Assembly: GCA_023391105.1 (NCBI GenBank)
Contig: JAEWBO010000005.1
Span: 62,001 to 126,000 of the forward strand
Length of the DNA: 64,000 bases
Direction of reading: 5' to 3'
Origin: Bacillota bacterium
GTDB taxonomy: Bacteria > Bacillota > Clostridia > Christensenellales > SZUA-584
Shown here: one piece after another, positions 33,633 to 42,696 of the stretch
How the letters are laid out: every line of letters begins with the position of its first letter
How positions within the stretch are numbered: the stretch's first letter is position 1
Made by a program: the position numbers and the translations under genes
Notes under the pieces: model-generated
Told to the model about the DNA's origin: nothing
Database searches by the model: none
Seen by the model: the letters and a program-made list of their open reading frames with translations, nothing else

Positions 33633-34025
33633 ATGAAGAGGTTTATGCTGGTTATTTTGGTCGTGCTCTGCGTGATCGCGGTTCTCGCGGCGTGCGCGCC
33701 CTTACAGGCAAGCGTTGCAGAAGGCGTTGAATATGCCAAGCTGCTTCCCGGCTGGATGATTGTGCTGGGAGCGATCGTGATTTTCTTTATCGGCTTCGGA
33801 ATCATATGGAAGCTGATCCCCGGCTTCATCAAGGTATTGGCACTCATCGCACTCGTGGTCATTGTGGCGGGCGTGGCTTATGGTTTATGGCAGATTCCCG
33901 CAGTCAGCGATGCCATTGATACGGCTGATAAGTTAAAGCAGGAATATTTGATTGACGATGAGAAGGCGGGGGAAGTGCCGGAAGAATTACCGGAAGAATC
34001 GCCCGTGATCGGCGAGGAGTCTTAG
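33633..34025 (+). CDS. Putative small lipoprotein/membrane protein
   Basis: The 130-residue protein starts with a signal-like helix ending V-L-A-A-C, a possible lipobox with cysteine near residue 21. Two further hydrophobic helices (about 39-60 and 66-90) and an acidic tail rich in E-E-L-P-E-E follow. I do not recognise a family. Start at 33633 has AAGGAG 9 bases upstream. Its last four bases overlap the convergent nrdG stop. Confidence 0.55.
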   Translation: MKRFMLVILVVLCVIAVLAACAPLQASVAEGVEYAKLLPGWMIVLGAIVIFFIGFGIIWKLIPGFIKVLALIALVVIVAGVAYGLWQIPAVSDAIDTADKLKQEYLIDDEKAGEVPEELPEESPVIGEES

Positions 34026-34690
34026 ATTCCCCGCACGGATGTATTGGGAATAAATTCTCTAGCGGCTTCGGCCGCTTTTTTTATTGTATCCGCACTGTGC
34101 GGGTCGGGCTGAATGGCGATGCTATCCGTGCGGCGGTATTGCTGGATGAGGTATCTTTTTGCACCCTTAACACGGCGCGCAATATCGGCAATGTCGTCGG
34201 CAGATAAAAAAGGCATAAACGTGGTGCGAAATTCATAATCCACGCCGCTTGCCATGAGCAGCGCGGCGGTTTGCCATATCGGCGTGTCGTCTAGCTCGAA
34301 CGACACCACGCGATGAAGCTCTCCCGGCGGCGTTTTTAAATCCATCGCGACATAATCCACGTTGCTAAGCAGTGATGCCACAACATCCGGCCTTAAGCCG
34401 TTGGTATCCAGCTTAACAAGATAGCCCATGTCACGTATACGGTGGATAAAATCCGCCAAATCGTGCTGCAGCGTGGGCTCCCCGCCCGATATCACCACGC
34501 CATCGAGAAAACGGCGGCGTTTTTGCAGATAGTCTAATACATAAGTCGGCTCTACAAGATTTTTTTCTTTCCAAAGAGCGCGGTTATGGCAATACCAGCA
34601 GTCCATATTGCAGCCGGGCACAAACGCGACAGCCGCGATGTGCCCGGGATAATCCAGAAATGAATTTTTCACGAAGCCTGCAATCTGCAT
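34022..34690 (-). CDS. nrdG: Anaerobic ribonucleotide reductase-activating protein NrdG
   Basis: This 222-residue radical SAM enzyme installs the glycyl radical on NrdD. The SAM iron-sulfur motif is C27-N-M-D-C31-W-Y-C34, followed by V-V-I-S-G-G-E-P-T-L near 66. It follows nrdD by 3 bases and is translated from the same message. The family belongs to the class with N-terminal S-F-L-D-Y-P-G. Confidence 0.95.
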   Translation of the reverse strand: MQIAGFVKNSFLDYPGHIAAVAFVPGCNMDCWYCHNRALWKEKNLVEPTYVLDYLQKRRRFLDGVVISGGEPTLQHDLADFIHRIRDMGYLVKLDTNGLRPDVVASLLSNVDYVAMDLKTPPGELHRVVSFELDDTPIWQTAALLMASGVDYEFRTTFMPFLSADDIADIARRVKGAKRYLIQQYRRTDSIAIQPDPHSADTIKKAAEAAREFIPNTSVRGI

Positions 34691-34693
34691 GGT

Positions 34694-36781
34694 TTATATG
34701 GCCTCGGGAACGACGAATTTGACCCTTTCCTTGAACTCTTCCTTTTTGCCCACGTTGAAGTTCTGCACGGGCCGCAAATATCCCACGACGCGGCTCCACA
34801 CCTCCGTTTGCGCTCCGCAGTGGGGGCAGACAAACTGTTCGCCCGGCAGATAGCCATGCTCATCGCATACGCTGAAGGTGGGCGTGAGCGAAATGTAGGG
34901 CATTTTGTAGCTGGAGAATATACGCTGTATGAGCAGCTTGGCCGTTTGCAGGTCTTCGATGCGCTCGCCAAGGTACAGGTGCTGTACCGTGCCGCCGGTA
35001 TAGAGCGACTGCAGCTCGTCCTGTAAATCGACCATCTCGATGATGTCATCGGTGTAACCGACGGGCAGCTGTGTGGAATTCGTATAATACGGCACATCCT
35101 TGCCGGATGTGATGATGTCGAGATAGCGTTCCTTGTCGAGCTTGGCAAGGCGGTAGCTTGTGCCTTCTGCGGGTGTGGCTTCTAGGTTGTACGAATGGCC
35201 TGTCTCCGTTTGGAAATCCTGCATGAGAGCCCGCAAAAATTCCATGACACGAATCGCAAAAGCGTTGCCTTCGGGCGTTTCAATGCCCTTGCCCATGAAG
35301 TTTAACAGCGCTTCGTGCATGCCGATGATGCCGATGGTGTTAAAATGGTTGAACCAGTATTGGCCAAAGCGTTTTTTGACATCCTTGAGATAGACCGCTG
35401 AATATGGATAAAGGCCGTTTTCTGTCTGATGCTCGATGATCTTGCGCTTGATTTCGAGAGACGTTTTTCCGACTGTCGCGATTGTTTTGAGACGCGAAAA
35501 AAACTCATCCTCGCTCTGAGACAGATAACCGATGCGCGGCAGATTGATCGAAAACACACCGATGGAGCCTGTTAGGGGGTTGGAGCCGAACAAACCGCCG
35601 CCGCGTTTTCGAAGCTCCTTCACGTCAAGCCTCAGACGGCAGCACATCGATACCGCGTCCTCGGGGGAGAGGTCGGAGTTGACATAGTTCGCAAAGTAGG
35701 GGATGCCGTATTTACAGGTGATTTCCATGAATTTATCCACCACAGGCGTGTTCCAGTCAAAATCCTTAGTGATGTTGATCGTGGGAATCGGGAACGTGAA
35801 CACGCGTCCCTTGGAATCACCTTCCAGCATCACTTCACAGAACGCAAGGTTAAATACATCCATCTCGTCTTGATAATCTCCGTAGGTGGAGTCGATATGC
35901 TTGCCGCCGATGATCACCGGATGATCCTTTAAGGTGCCGGGCACCTTGATGTCAAACGTTAAGTTGGAGAACGGGCACTGGAACCCGACCCGGGTCGGCA
36001 CGTTGATGTTGAAAATGAACTCCTGCAGGCACTGCTTAATTTGCGCAAACGTCATGTTGTCCTGACGGATAAACGGGGCACAGTACGTATCGAAGCTGGA
36101 CCAGGCCTGAGCGCCTGCCGTCTCACCCTGCGTAGTAAACGTGGAATTAACAATCTGTCCTAAGAAAGAACGCAAATGCTTTGCAGGCTTGCTTTCCACT
36201 TTTCCGGGAATTCCGCCAAAGCCCTGCATCAGCAGCTGGCGAAGATCCCAGCCTGCACAGTACGGGCCGAAAAAGCCAAGATCGTGGATATGGCAGTCGC
36301 CGCTCAAGTGGGCTTCGCGCACCTCTGTGGGATAGATTTCATGCAGCCAGTATTTCTTGGTGAACGCTTCGCGGATGTAGTTGTTAAGACCGTTAACGCT
36401 TCTTTGCGTGTTGGCGTTTTCGCGCGTGTTCCAGTCGGAGTCCGACAGGTAGCTCGAAAACATATCGATGGTGGCGCCGATCAGCGCGTTGGCTTCTCTC
36501 GCGCCCTTGCGTTTTTCACGGTAGAGTATGTACGCCTTGGCAGTCTTGGCGTGGCCGTTCTTAATGAGCACGCGTTCCACGATGTCCTGAATATCTTCCA
36601 CGCCAGGGGTACGGTCACCAAACGTGATACGCGCGATATCCACAACCTGCTCGGTCAGCTGCTCGGCTTTTGCGATATCGTCTCCGCCGACGGCTTTGGC
36701 TGCTTTGAATATCGCTTCGGTGATTTTTTTTGGCTGAAAGATTTCTTTTAATCCGCTTCGTTTAAGTAATACTGTAAACAT
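34694..36781 (-). CDS. nrdD: Anaerobic (class III) ribonucleoside-triphosphate reductase NrdD
   Basis: NrdD makes deoxynucleotides without oxygen using a glycyl radical. The 695-residue protein has an N-terminal ATP-cone (about 4-95), the catalytic barrel, a C-terminal zinc site (C639, C652, C655 visible) and the glycyl radical loop R-V-V-G-Y-L-R-P-V-Q-N-F-N-V-G-K, with the radical glycine at about 667. GGGGGG lies 7 bases before the ATG. The upstream region carries a promoter with two NrdR-box-like sites. Confidence 0.97.
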   Translation of the reverse strand: MFTVLLKRSGLKEIFQPKKITEAIFKAAKAVGGDDIAKAEQLTEQVVDIARITFGDRTPGVEDIQDIVERVLIKNGHAKTAKAYILYREKRKGAREANALIGATIDMFSSYLSDSDWNTRENANTQRSVNGLNNYIREAFTKKYWLHEIYPTEVREAHLSGDCHIHDLGFFGPYCAGWDLRQLLMQGFGGIPGKVESKPAKHLRSFLGQIVNSTFTTQGETAGAQAWSSFDTYCAPFIRQDNMTFAQIKQCLQEFIFNINVPTRVGFQCPFSNLTFDIKVPGTLKDHPVIIGGKHIDSTYGDYQDEMDVFNLAFCEVMLEGDSKGRVFTFPIPTINITKDFDWNTPVVDKFMEITCKYGIPYFANYVNSDLSPEDAVSMCCRLRLDVKELRKRGGGLFGSNPLTGSIGVFSINLPRIGYLSQSEDEFFSRLKTIATVGKTSLEIKRKIIEHQTENGLYPYSAVYLKDVKKRFGQYWFNHFNTIGIIGMHEALLNFMGKGIETPEGNAFAIRVMEFLRALMQDFQTETGHSYNLEATPAEGTSYRLAKLDKERYLDIITSGKDVPYYTNSTQLPVGYTDDIIEMVDLQDELQSLYTGGTVQHLYLGERIEDLQTAKLLIQRIFSSYKMPYISLTPTFSVCDEHGYLPGEQFVCPHCGAQTEVWSRVVGYLRPVQNFNVGKKEEFKERVKFVVPEAI

Positions 36782-36922
36782 ACTTGCCCCCCGTTTTTTC
36801 TTTTGGTTTGATTTAGTGATTGTATATTTGGATCCCTATAGGAAACTTTTAGCCAGCTTTATATTATTACGGAGACGGACAAACAATTAAATAGAATGAA
36901 AACGCTTGTCCAGCCTAAGTCC

Positions 36923-36960
36923 ATTGCTCCAGCCTTGATCTATTTGATCGTCGGAGCAAT
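36923..36960. repeat. 38-bp palindromic unit in the nrdD leader
   Basis: ATTGCTCC and GGAGCAAT enclose 22 bases that include two GATC sites. A unit with identical arms and the same length occurs at 50686-50723 upstream of glyQS. In the nrdD transcript it forms a hairpin within a leader of about 210 bases that has no gene. Confidence 0.6.
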
Positions 36961-36978
36961 ACGTTAACAAAATGATAA

Positions 36979-37026
36979 CTTCAAATTGTAGTGTACGCAC
37001 ATTATAATAAACACAATATATAGATG
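36979..37026 (-). promoter_or_regulatory. Pair of NrdR-box-like sites upstream of nrdD
   Basis: ACACAATATATAGATG (37011-37026) matches 12 of 16 positions of the palindromic NrdR box as I remember it, and a weaker site ending TAGTGT occupies 36979-36994. Their starts are 32 bases apart, the usual three-turn spacing. One overlaps the -35/spacer and the other lies just past the -10, as expected for repression by NrdR-dATP. Confidence 0.6.
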
Positions 37027-37030
37027 TCAA
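37001..37030 (-). promoter_or_regulatory. Promoter of nrdD-nrdG
   Basis: On the minus strand TTGACA (37030-37025), 18-base spacer, TATAAT (37006-37001). It implies a leader of about 210 bases. Confidence 0.7.
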
Positions 37031-37151
37031 ACACAAATAAGCTGATTTTCTAGGAATAATTTAAGATAAAATACTTAAGATTTCGACATGCTCAAATAAG
37101 CGTATCAAAACCCATTTAACACGCAAAAAAGATAATGGAATGAAAGTGTGT

Positions 37152-37745
37152 TTATTCGATATAGTGGCGGATACGAAGCTTCGCGCCGATGTCCTGAGCG
37201 ATCTTTTCGCATTTAGCGGTTTCTTCCTCGCCGATCAAATCCACGATGGACAGAATGGTTTCGATGCCCTGTGCAACGCAGCTTCTGGCAAAGGCCAGCA
37301 TGTGATCGAAACCTTCTTCGCCGTAAATGCTTTTGCATATGGCGTCGTATTTGACCGCTTCGGACGCGTTTAAGCTGATGGAGACGGTATCCACAAGACC
37401 CTTAAGCTCCGGCGCGATATCGCGCCCTGCGTACGCGCTGCCTTGGCCGTTGGTGTTGAGCCGAATATGACTGCCGCGGGTTTTCAAATACCTTGCGACT
37501 TCAAGCAGTGTCTCAATGCGCATTGTGGGTTCGCCAAGGCCGCAGAATACTGCTTCGCTCACGTCGGCTTCCTCTTCCAGCGCTTGAATGACCTCGCTGG
37601 CTTCGGGGTCTTTTTTCAGCCACAGATGATAGCCGTCCACGCCGTCATAGGTTTCCCGCAGACAGAATGTGCAATTGTTTGTGCATTTGTTGGTGAGGTT
37701 TAAGTATATGGCACCGCCGATGCGGTAGATAAGGGTATCGCTCAT
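37152..37745 (-). CDS. TatD-associated radical SAM protein
   Basis: The 197-residue protein has the radical SAM motif C21-T-N-N-C25-T-F-C28 and the G-L-G-E-P-T motif near 79. It matches the family found next to TatD nucleases in anaerobes; the reaction is unknown. Its ATG overlaps the stop codon of tatD, and the operon order is metG-tatD-this gene. The start at 37745 is chosen on this overlap and on the M-S-D-T-L-I-Y-R beginning. Confidence 0.88.
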   Translation of the reverse strand: MSDTLIYRIGGAIYLNLTNKCTNNCTFCLRETYDGVDGYHLWLKKDPEASEVIQALEEEADVSEAVFCGLGEPTMRIETLLEVARYLKTRGSHIRLNTNGQGSAYAGRDIAPELKGLVDTVSISLNASEAVKYDAICKSIYGEEGFDHMLAFARSCVAQGIETILSIVDLIGEEETAKCEKIAQDIGAKLRIRHYIE

Positions 37746-38506
37746 TATATTTTGTATAGTCCTTTTGCATTTTCTATGTTGACGGCGCACATGTCGTCAA
37801 ATGGCACGCCCTTGATATCCGCGAGCTTTTGCAGCACATGGCGCACGTTCGACGGATCGTTGCGCCGTCCGCGCATCGGCTCGGGAGAGAGATACGGGCA
37901 GTCCGTCTCGGCCATCAAGCGGCTGAGCGGCACCGCGCGCGCGGCTTCCACCGTTTTACGCGCGTTTTTGAACGTGACTGAGCCTGTAAACGAGACGCAA
38001 AGCCCCATGTCCACGAGTATCTCCGCCGTTTCGGCGCTTCCCGAAAAGCAGTGCATCACGCCCTTTAGTCCCGGATGCTCGCGCAGTATCGCCAGCGTGT
38101 CCTGCGTGGCCTCGCGCATATGGATGACGACGGGCAAGCCAAGGCGCATGGCCAGCGCCAGCTGCTCGGAAAACACGCGCTGCTGTGCATCGCGCGGTGA
38201 CAAGTCGTAGTGGTAGTCAAGGCCGATTTCGCCGATGGCCACGACCTTGGGCTGAGCCGCCAAGGCTTCAAGCTGCGCCAAATAATCGGCGGATACATCC
38301 TTGGCTTCGTGCGGGTGCACGCCAACTGCCGCATAGATATAACCGACTTGCGCAGCAAGCTGCGCGGCAGCGCGGCTGTCCTGAACGGCTGTGCCTACCT
38401 CGATCATGCCTTCCATCCCAAGGGAGGGGAGTGTCTCAATTAAAGATGCCCTGTCTGCATCGAATTTCTCGTCCAGAAGGTGCGCGTGTGTGTCGAAAAG
38501 CCGCAT
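37745..38506 (-). CDS. TatD family metal-dependent hydrolase (DNase)
   Basis: The 253-residue protein has D-T-H-A-H-L at the N-terminus, G-V-H-P-H-E near 62, E-I-G-L-D-Y near 92, V-I-H-M-R and M-A-E-T-D-C-P-Y-L near 200, the TatD metal ligands. TatD enzymes remove nucleotides from DNA 3' ends or act on D-aminoacyl substrates. It is coupled to metG, sharing one base at the junction. Confidence 0.94.
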   Translation of the reverse strand: MRLFDTHAHLLDEKFDADRASLIETLPSLGMEGMIEVGTAVQDSRAAAQLAAQVGYIYAAVGVHPHEAKDVSADYLAQLEALAAQPKVVAIGEIGLDYHYDLSPRDAQQRVFSEQLALAMRLGLPVVIHMREATQDTLAILREHPGLKGVMHCFSGSAETAEILVDMGLCVSFTGSVTFKNARKTVEAARAVPLSRLMAETDCPYLSPEPMRGRRNDPSNVRHVLQKLADIKGVPFDDMCAVNIENAKGLYKI

Positions 38507-40458
38507 TATGATATGTCTGTGCCGCTCGGCAGGCTGCCATCAATGGTGACGAGCTTTAAATCACCGTCCGATTCCGCCGCGAGCAGCATGCCCTGTGATT
38601 CCACGCCAAACAGCTTCGCGGGCTTTAAGTTAGACACCACAACAACGGTTTTGCCGACCATCTGATCCGGGGTATACCATTTGCGTATGCCCGAGACGAT
38701 CTGCCTTGTTTCGCTGCCGACCTCCACCTGCATTTTGATGAGCTTGTCGCTGCCTTCGATGGCTTCCGCCTGCTTCACGAGTCCGAGCTTTAATTGCACC
38801 TTTTTGAAATCGTCATATGTGATGACGCCCGCGGGCGCTTCTTCCTTCTTTTCCTTGGCAGGCAGCTTCTTCTGCTTTTGCAGCGTGCGGTTGTCCGCGA
38901 TTTCTTCAAGCGCATCGAGCTCTTTCTTGATGTCGATGCGCGGGAACAGCGGCGCGGTTTGCGTCACATTTAGGCCGCAAACGCCGGTGCCGAATGCGGC
39001 GATGCTTTCCCAGGAGGTGAGCGCGTCGTCCTTGACGCCAAGGATGTCCTGTATGCGCTTCGCCGTGTCCATGAGGAAGGGAATCAGCAGCACCGAGATG
39101 ATGCGCAAGCCTTCCGCGAGATGAATCATCACACTGGCGAGCTTTTTCTTGTTCGCCTCGTCTTTGGCGAGTATCCAAGGCGCAGTCAAGTCGATGTATT
39201 TGTTGAGCGCGCCGATGTAGCTCCAGATATCGATGAGCGCCTCGGGCAGCCGCAGCGCGTCCATGTGCTTTTCGACAAGCGTGTGCAGCTCAGTTCCCTG
39301 CGCTTCGATGTTTGCGTCGAACTCCGTGGCTTCGTATTCGGACGGGATCACGCCGTCAAAGTATTTGACGATCATCGCGGCGGTGCGCGAAACGAGGTTG
39401 CCAAGGTCGTTGGCAAGATCGCTGTTGGTGCGTGTTAAAAGCGCTTCGCTCGAATACAAACCGTCTGAGCCGAATGGCACTTCGCGCAGCAGGAAGTAAC
39501 GGACAGCGTCCACGCCGTAGCGCTCGATCAGCTTCACGGGATCCACCACGTTGCCCTTAGACTTGCTCATTTTGCCGCCCTCCAGCATGAGCCAGCCGTG
39601 GCCGAACACCTGCTTCGGAATGGGCAGATCCAGCGCCATCAGCAGTATCGGCCAAATGATTGTATGGAACCGCGTGATCTCCTTGCCGACGAGATGCACA
39701 TCCGCAGGCCAATAATTTTTAAATTTCGAGTCGTCCTCAGAAAGGTAGCCCAATGCCGAGATATAGTTGGAGAGGGCGTCGATCCAGACATATACCACAT
39801 GGTTTGGGTCGAAATCGACAGGGATGCCCCATTTGAACGACGTGCGTGATACGCAAAGGTCATCAAGACCCGGCAGCAAAAAGTTGTTGAGCATCTCGTT
39901 GCAGCAGTGCTGCGGCTGTATAAACTCCGGATGATCCTTGATATACTGTATCAGCTTGTCTGCATATTTGCTCATTTTGAAGAAGTACGCTTCTTCCTTC
40001 GTCAGCTCAACGGGACGCCCGCAGTCCGGGCATCTGCCGTCCACAAGCTGCCGCTCCAGCCAATACGCTTCGCACGGTGTGCAATACCAGCCCTCGTAGT
40101 GGCCCTTATAGATATCGCCCTGATCATAGAGCTTTTTGAAAATCTTCTGAACAGTCGTGATGTGCCGCTCATCCGTGGTGCGGATAAAATCGTCATGGCT
40201 GATGTCCATCAGCTTCCAGAGCTTGCGAATTCCCTTAACGATGCCGTCCACATATTCCTTGGGTTCCATACCGGCGTTTTTCGCCACGCGCTCGATTTTC
40301 TGGCCATGCTCGTCTGTTCCTGTCAGGAACATGACATCGTAGCCGGTCTGTCGTTTGAAGCGCGCAAGCGCGTCCGCCGCAACGGTGGTATAGGAATGCC
40401 CGATATGCAGCTTGTCGCTCGGGTAGTAGATGGGCGTCGTGATGTAGTACTTTTTCAT
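38506..40458 (-). CDS. metG: Methionyl-tRNA synthetase
   Basis: The 650-residue class I synthetase has H-I-G-H at 18-21, a zinc knuckle (C126, C129, C143, C146), K-M-S-K-S at 296-300 and a C-terminal EMAP/Trbp111-like tRNA-binding domain (about 545-650) after a lysine-rich linker. AGGAGAG lies before the ATG. It heads the metG-tatD-radical SAM operon, a conserved clostridial arrangement. No T-box is seen upstream. Confidence 0.97.
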   Translation of the reverse strand: MKKYYITTPIYYPSDKLHIGHSYTTVAADALARFKRQTGYDVMFLTGTDEHGQKIERVAKNAGMEPKEYVDGIVKGIRKLWKLMDISHDDFIRTTDERHITTVQKIFKKLYDQGDIYKGHYEGWYCTPCEAYWLERQLVDGRCPDCGRPVELTKEEAYFFKMSKYADKLIQYIKDHPEFIQPQHCCNEMLNNFLLPGLDDLCVSRTSFKWGIPVDFDPNHVVYVWIDALSNYISALGYLSEDDSKFKNYWPADVHLVGKEITRFHTIIWPILLMALDLPIPKQVFGHGWLMLEGGKMSKSKGNVVDPVKLIERYGVDAVRYFLLREVPFGSDGLYSSEALLTRTNSDLANDLGNLVSRTAAMIVKYFDGVIPSEYEATEFDANIEAQGTELHTLVEKHMDALRLPEALIDIWSYIGALNKYIDLTAPWILAKDEANKKKLASVMIHLAEGLRIISVLLIPFLMDTAKRIQDILGVKDDALTSWESIAAFGTGVCGLNVTQTAPLFPRIDIKKELDALEEIADNRTLQKQKKLPAKEKKEEAPAGVITYDDFKKVQLKLGLVKQAEAIEGSDKLIKMQVEVGSETRQIVSGIRKWYTPDQMVGKTVVVVSNLKPAKLFGVESQGMLLAAESDGDLKLVTIDGSLPSGTDIS

Positions 40459-40499
40459 AAAGCTCTCCTGCGTTTTCTTCTTTAATCTTATATCTTTTT

Positions 40500-40528
40500 A
40501 GGATAGTTTTTGGTATGTGTTTTGTCAA
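40500..40528 (-). promoter_or_regulatory. Promoter of the metG operon
   Basis: On the minus strand TTGACA (40528-40523), 17-base spacer, TATCCT (40505-40500), about 40 bases before the start codon. Confidence 0.65.
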
Positions 40529-40540
40529 GCAAATGAGACG

Positions 40541-40582
40541 TTCAGAGTCATATTAATCATAATGAATAACAATGACTCTGAA
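40541..40582 (-). terminator. Inverted repeat after the HTH-membrane protein gene
   Basis: TTCAGAGTCAT and ATGACTCTGAA form a perfect 11-bp stem with a 20-base loop between two minus-strand genes. There is no T tract, so termination is not certain. Confidence 0.45.
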
Positions 40583-40596
40583 TAAACTCGATTCGT

Positions 40597-41568
40597 TTAA
40601 TCTTCTTTATTTGAGGCACGTAATGCGGCAGAAATAGCTGCAAAAATAAACGCAGCAATCGGCCAAACCACCCATGTGATTCCCCATTTGTTCGTAATAA
40701 AGCTCCATCCCAAATAGATGGCTAAAATTATCGGCCAGTAGATATCGGCTAATTTCGATTCTTTTTTGCTTTTCTCTATTTTGCTCGGTTCATAGTCACC
40801 TTCAAGTAAAAGCTGATCGTAGCCGCTCTTTAATACACCGGAAGTGACAAAAAGGTATGCCGCAACAGAAACGATCACCAACAGAAGCGCGGTCAAGGCG
40901 ATATATGTCATATCTGCGGCACCGACTATACCGGCAATAATAAGAGGAACCGCACAAAGAATGCAGAGTATAACCCCAATAACGATGCTCAGAAGATACT
41001 TTTTATCAAATGCAGCCCGTTTTTCCTTAATAATACCCGATACACCATATTCGAGTTCAACATTGCCATTCTGAAGGTGTTTGAAGCGCTTCATTTTTTC
41101 ACCGCTTATGATGAATATGGCGACGGCTCCAGCAATCATTAATAACAGCACAACAATGCCAGTGCCGTACGCAATGTTTTCTGACATGTTACCTGCAATC
41201 GCCATTCCGGAAAACAAGATCAAAAGCACGGGCGACAGAATACAAAGCACCACGCCAAATGCTATCTGCCTGGCAGCGGCGGCTTTGCTCTTTAAAAAAT
41301 CTTTCATTTCCTGTAACGAAACGTGAATACGATTATCTGCTTCGTCTGTATCGGAATACTCCGTCTTTTCCATATCGTCCTTCAACAGATAATCGGTCGT
41401 GACTCCGAAAAGCTTCGCCAGCTCCAGTATTTTGTTGATGTCCGGTATGGCGGCAGCACTTTCCCATTTTGATACCGACTGCCGCGATACGTTCATTTTC
41501 TCGGCCAGTTCTTCCTGAGACCATCCATTGTGCTTTCTCAACGATAAGATTTTATCAGCTAATATCAT
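40597..41568 (-). CDS. XRE-type regulator fused to a membrane domain
   Basis: The 323-residue protein has an N-terminal helix-turn-helix (W-S-Q-E-E-L-A-E-K-M-N-V-S-R-Q-S-V-S-K-W-E, residues 17-37) of the kind found in many Firmicute regulators, then a cytoplasmic region and six or so membrane helices (about 102-155, 190-245, 280-315). It may sense a membrane signal and control local genes. AGGAGAG precedes the ATG. The likely operator at 41668 lies upstream. Confidence 0.85.
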   Translation of the reverse strand: MILADKILSLRKHNGWSQEELAEKMNVSRQSVSKWESAAAIPDINKILELAKLFGVTTDYLLKDDMEKTEYSDTDEADNRIHVSLQEMKDFLKSKAAAARQIAFGVVLCILSPVLLILFSGMAIAGNMSENIAYGTGIVVLLLMIAGAVAIFIISGEKMKRFKHLQNGNVELEYGVSGIIKEKRAAFDKKYLLSIVIGVILCILCAVPLIIAGIVGAADMTYIALTALLLVIVSVAAYLFVTSGVLKSGYDQLLLEGDYEPSKIEKSKKESKLADIYWPIILAIYLGWSFITNKWGITWVVWPIAAFIFAAISAALRASNKED

Positions 41569-41667
41569 TTTTTAACTCTCCTAATTTATTAATTGATTCT
41601 TCGCGATCGCAAGTAAACCATAGCAGAATTCTTTGGTTGCGCACCATCAATCCGGCTTTAAAATTGC

Positions 41668-41682
41668 GCAACTGACAGTTGC
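41668..41682. promoter_or_regulatory. Perfect palindrome upstream of the XRE-membrane gene
   Basis: GCAACTG-A-CAGTTGC is a perfect inverted repeat with 7-base arms, about 100 bases before the start at 41568. Nearby TTGCGCA occurs twice (about 41635 and 41664). Possible operator; the rest of 41569-41839 has no gene. Confidence 0.4.
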
Positions 41683-41839
41683 ATTTTCGACATATTCTCC
41701 TAAAATCCTTGAATTTTTTAAAAGATGAATTAAAGTAAGCATACAAGATATGAAATGAACGATTTTAGTCTTTACTTCTGATTTTATTTCCCGTTTATTC
41801 GTAGTAAAATAAGAAAAATCTCAAACGGAGGTACATAAA

Positions 41840-42469
41840 TTGAAAATCATCGATATAAACACATGGGATAGAGCGACGCATTATCATTTCTTCAAGCGCA
41901 TGGACTATCCCCAATACTTGATATGTGCCAATGTGGATATCACGAACTTCTTAGCCAAGACCAAAGAAAAGCAGCTTCCTTTCTACTTTGCGATTGTTTT
42001 CGCCGCGACTTATGCGATAAACCGAACCGAAGAGTTCAAATATCGTATACAGGGCGACAATGTCGTGCTGCACGATGTCATTCATCCTTCTTTCACGGAT
42101 ATGTCGAAAGGCTCCGAGCTTTTCAAAATGGTGACGGTGAATATGGAAAATGACATTGAGACCTTCGTTGCTGCAGCAAGTGCAAAATCTGAAAAGCAGC
42201 ATGATTATTTTGTCATACAAGATGTTGAGGGGCGGGATGATTTGATTTACGTCACATGTATTCCATGGGTTTCATTCACGAATCTTTCTCATACCGTCTC
42301 TTTCAACAAAGACGATTCCGTGCCAAGGATCGCATTGGGGAAGTATTTTGAGGACGACGGAAAAATAATGCTGCCGTTTTCGGTGCAGGCGCATCACTCA
42401 TTTGTGGACGGCATTCATATGGGGAAATACTATGACTGTCTGCAAAGATATCTTGATGAATTTTACTGA
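41840..42469 (+). CDS. Chloramphenicol acetyltransferase-family protein
   Basis: The 209-residue protein has the type A CAT fold features: an early W-D-R-A-T-H-Y-H-F-F, and the catalytic H-H-S-F-V-D-G at 185-191. It may acetylate chloramphenicol or another hydroxyl compound; several CAT-like proteins in Clostridia do not confer resistance. The start is TTG after GGAGGT. It stands alone in an accessory block. Confidence 0.8.
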   Translation: MKIIDINTWDRATHYHFFKRMDYPQYLICANVDITNFLAKTKEKQLPFYFAIVFAATYAINRTEEFKYRIQGDNVVLHDVIHPSFTDMSKGSELFKMVTVNMENDIETFVAAASAKSEKQHDYFVIQDVEGRDDLIYVTCIPWVSFTNLSHTVSFNKDDSVPRIALGKYFEDDGKIMLPFSVQAHHSFVDGIHMGKYYDCLQRYLDEFY

Positions 42470-42566
42470 TTTTAAAAGCCATATTGATGAAATCTCTGCT
42501 TATAAGAGCGCTTATATCGTTGGCTGCACATTTTCGATTGAGCTGCCGGAGGAACTTTTGGACTAA
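42456..42566 (+). pseudogene. Possible remnant of a DUF1445/hydro-lyase-like gene
   Basis: A 36-codon frame overlapping the end of the CAT gene encodes S-A-Y-I-V-G-C-T-F-S-I-E-L-P-E-E-L-L, which resembles the start of DUF1445-type proteins (x-F-L-x-G-C-S-F-S-F-E). The frame ends abruptly and nothing downstream continues it. It may be a truncated gene or chance. Confidence 0.25.
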
Positions 42567-42696
42567 CCATTAAAAAATCTTCTTAAACGATTTCGTCAGT
42601 CTCCAAGGATTTTTGGATATATCTGTCGAATAAGATGAACAATGCCGTTTATAAACAGCAGTATTTTTATATTGAGAGAATCGAAAGGAATTTGAG

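Noticed and set aside
36782..36990. Cobalamin or other riboswitch in the nrdD leader
   Set aside because: No conserved riboswitch core was recognised; only the 38-bp palindrome is evident.
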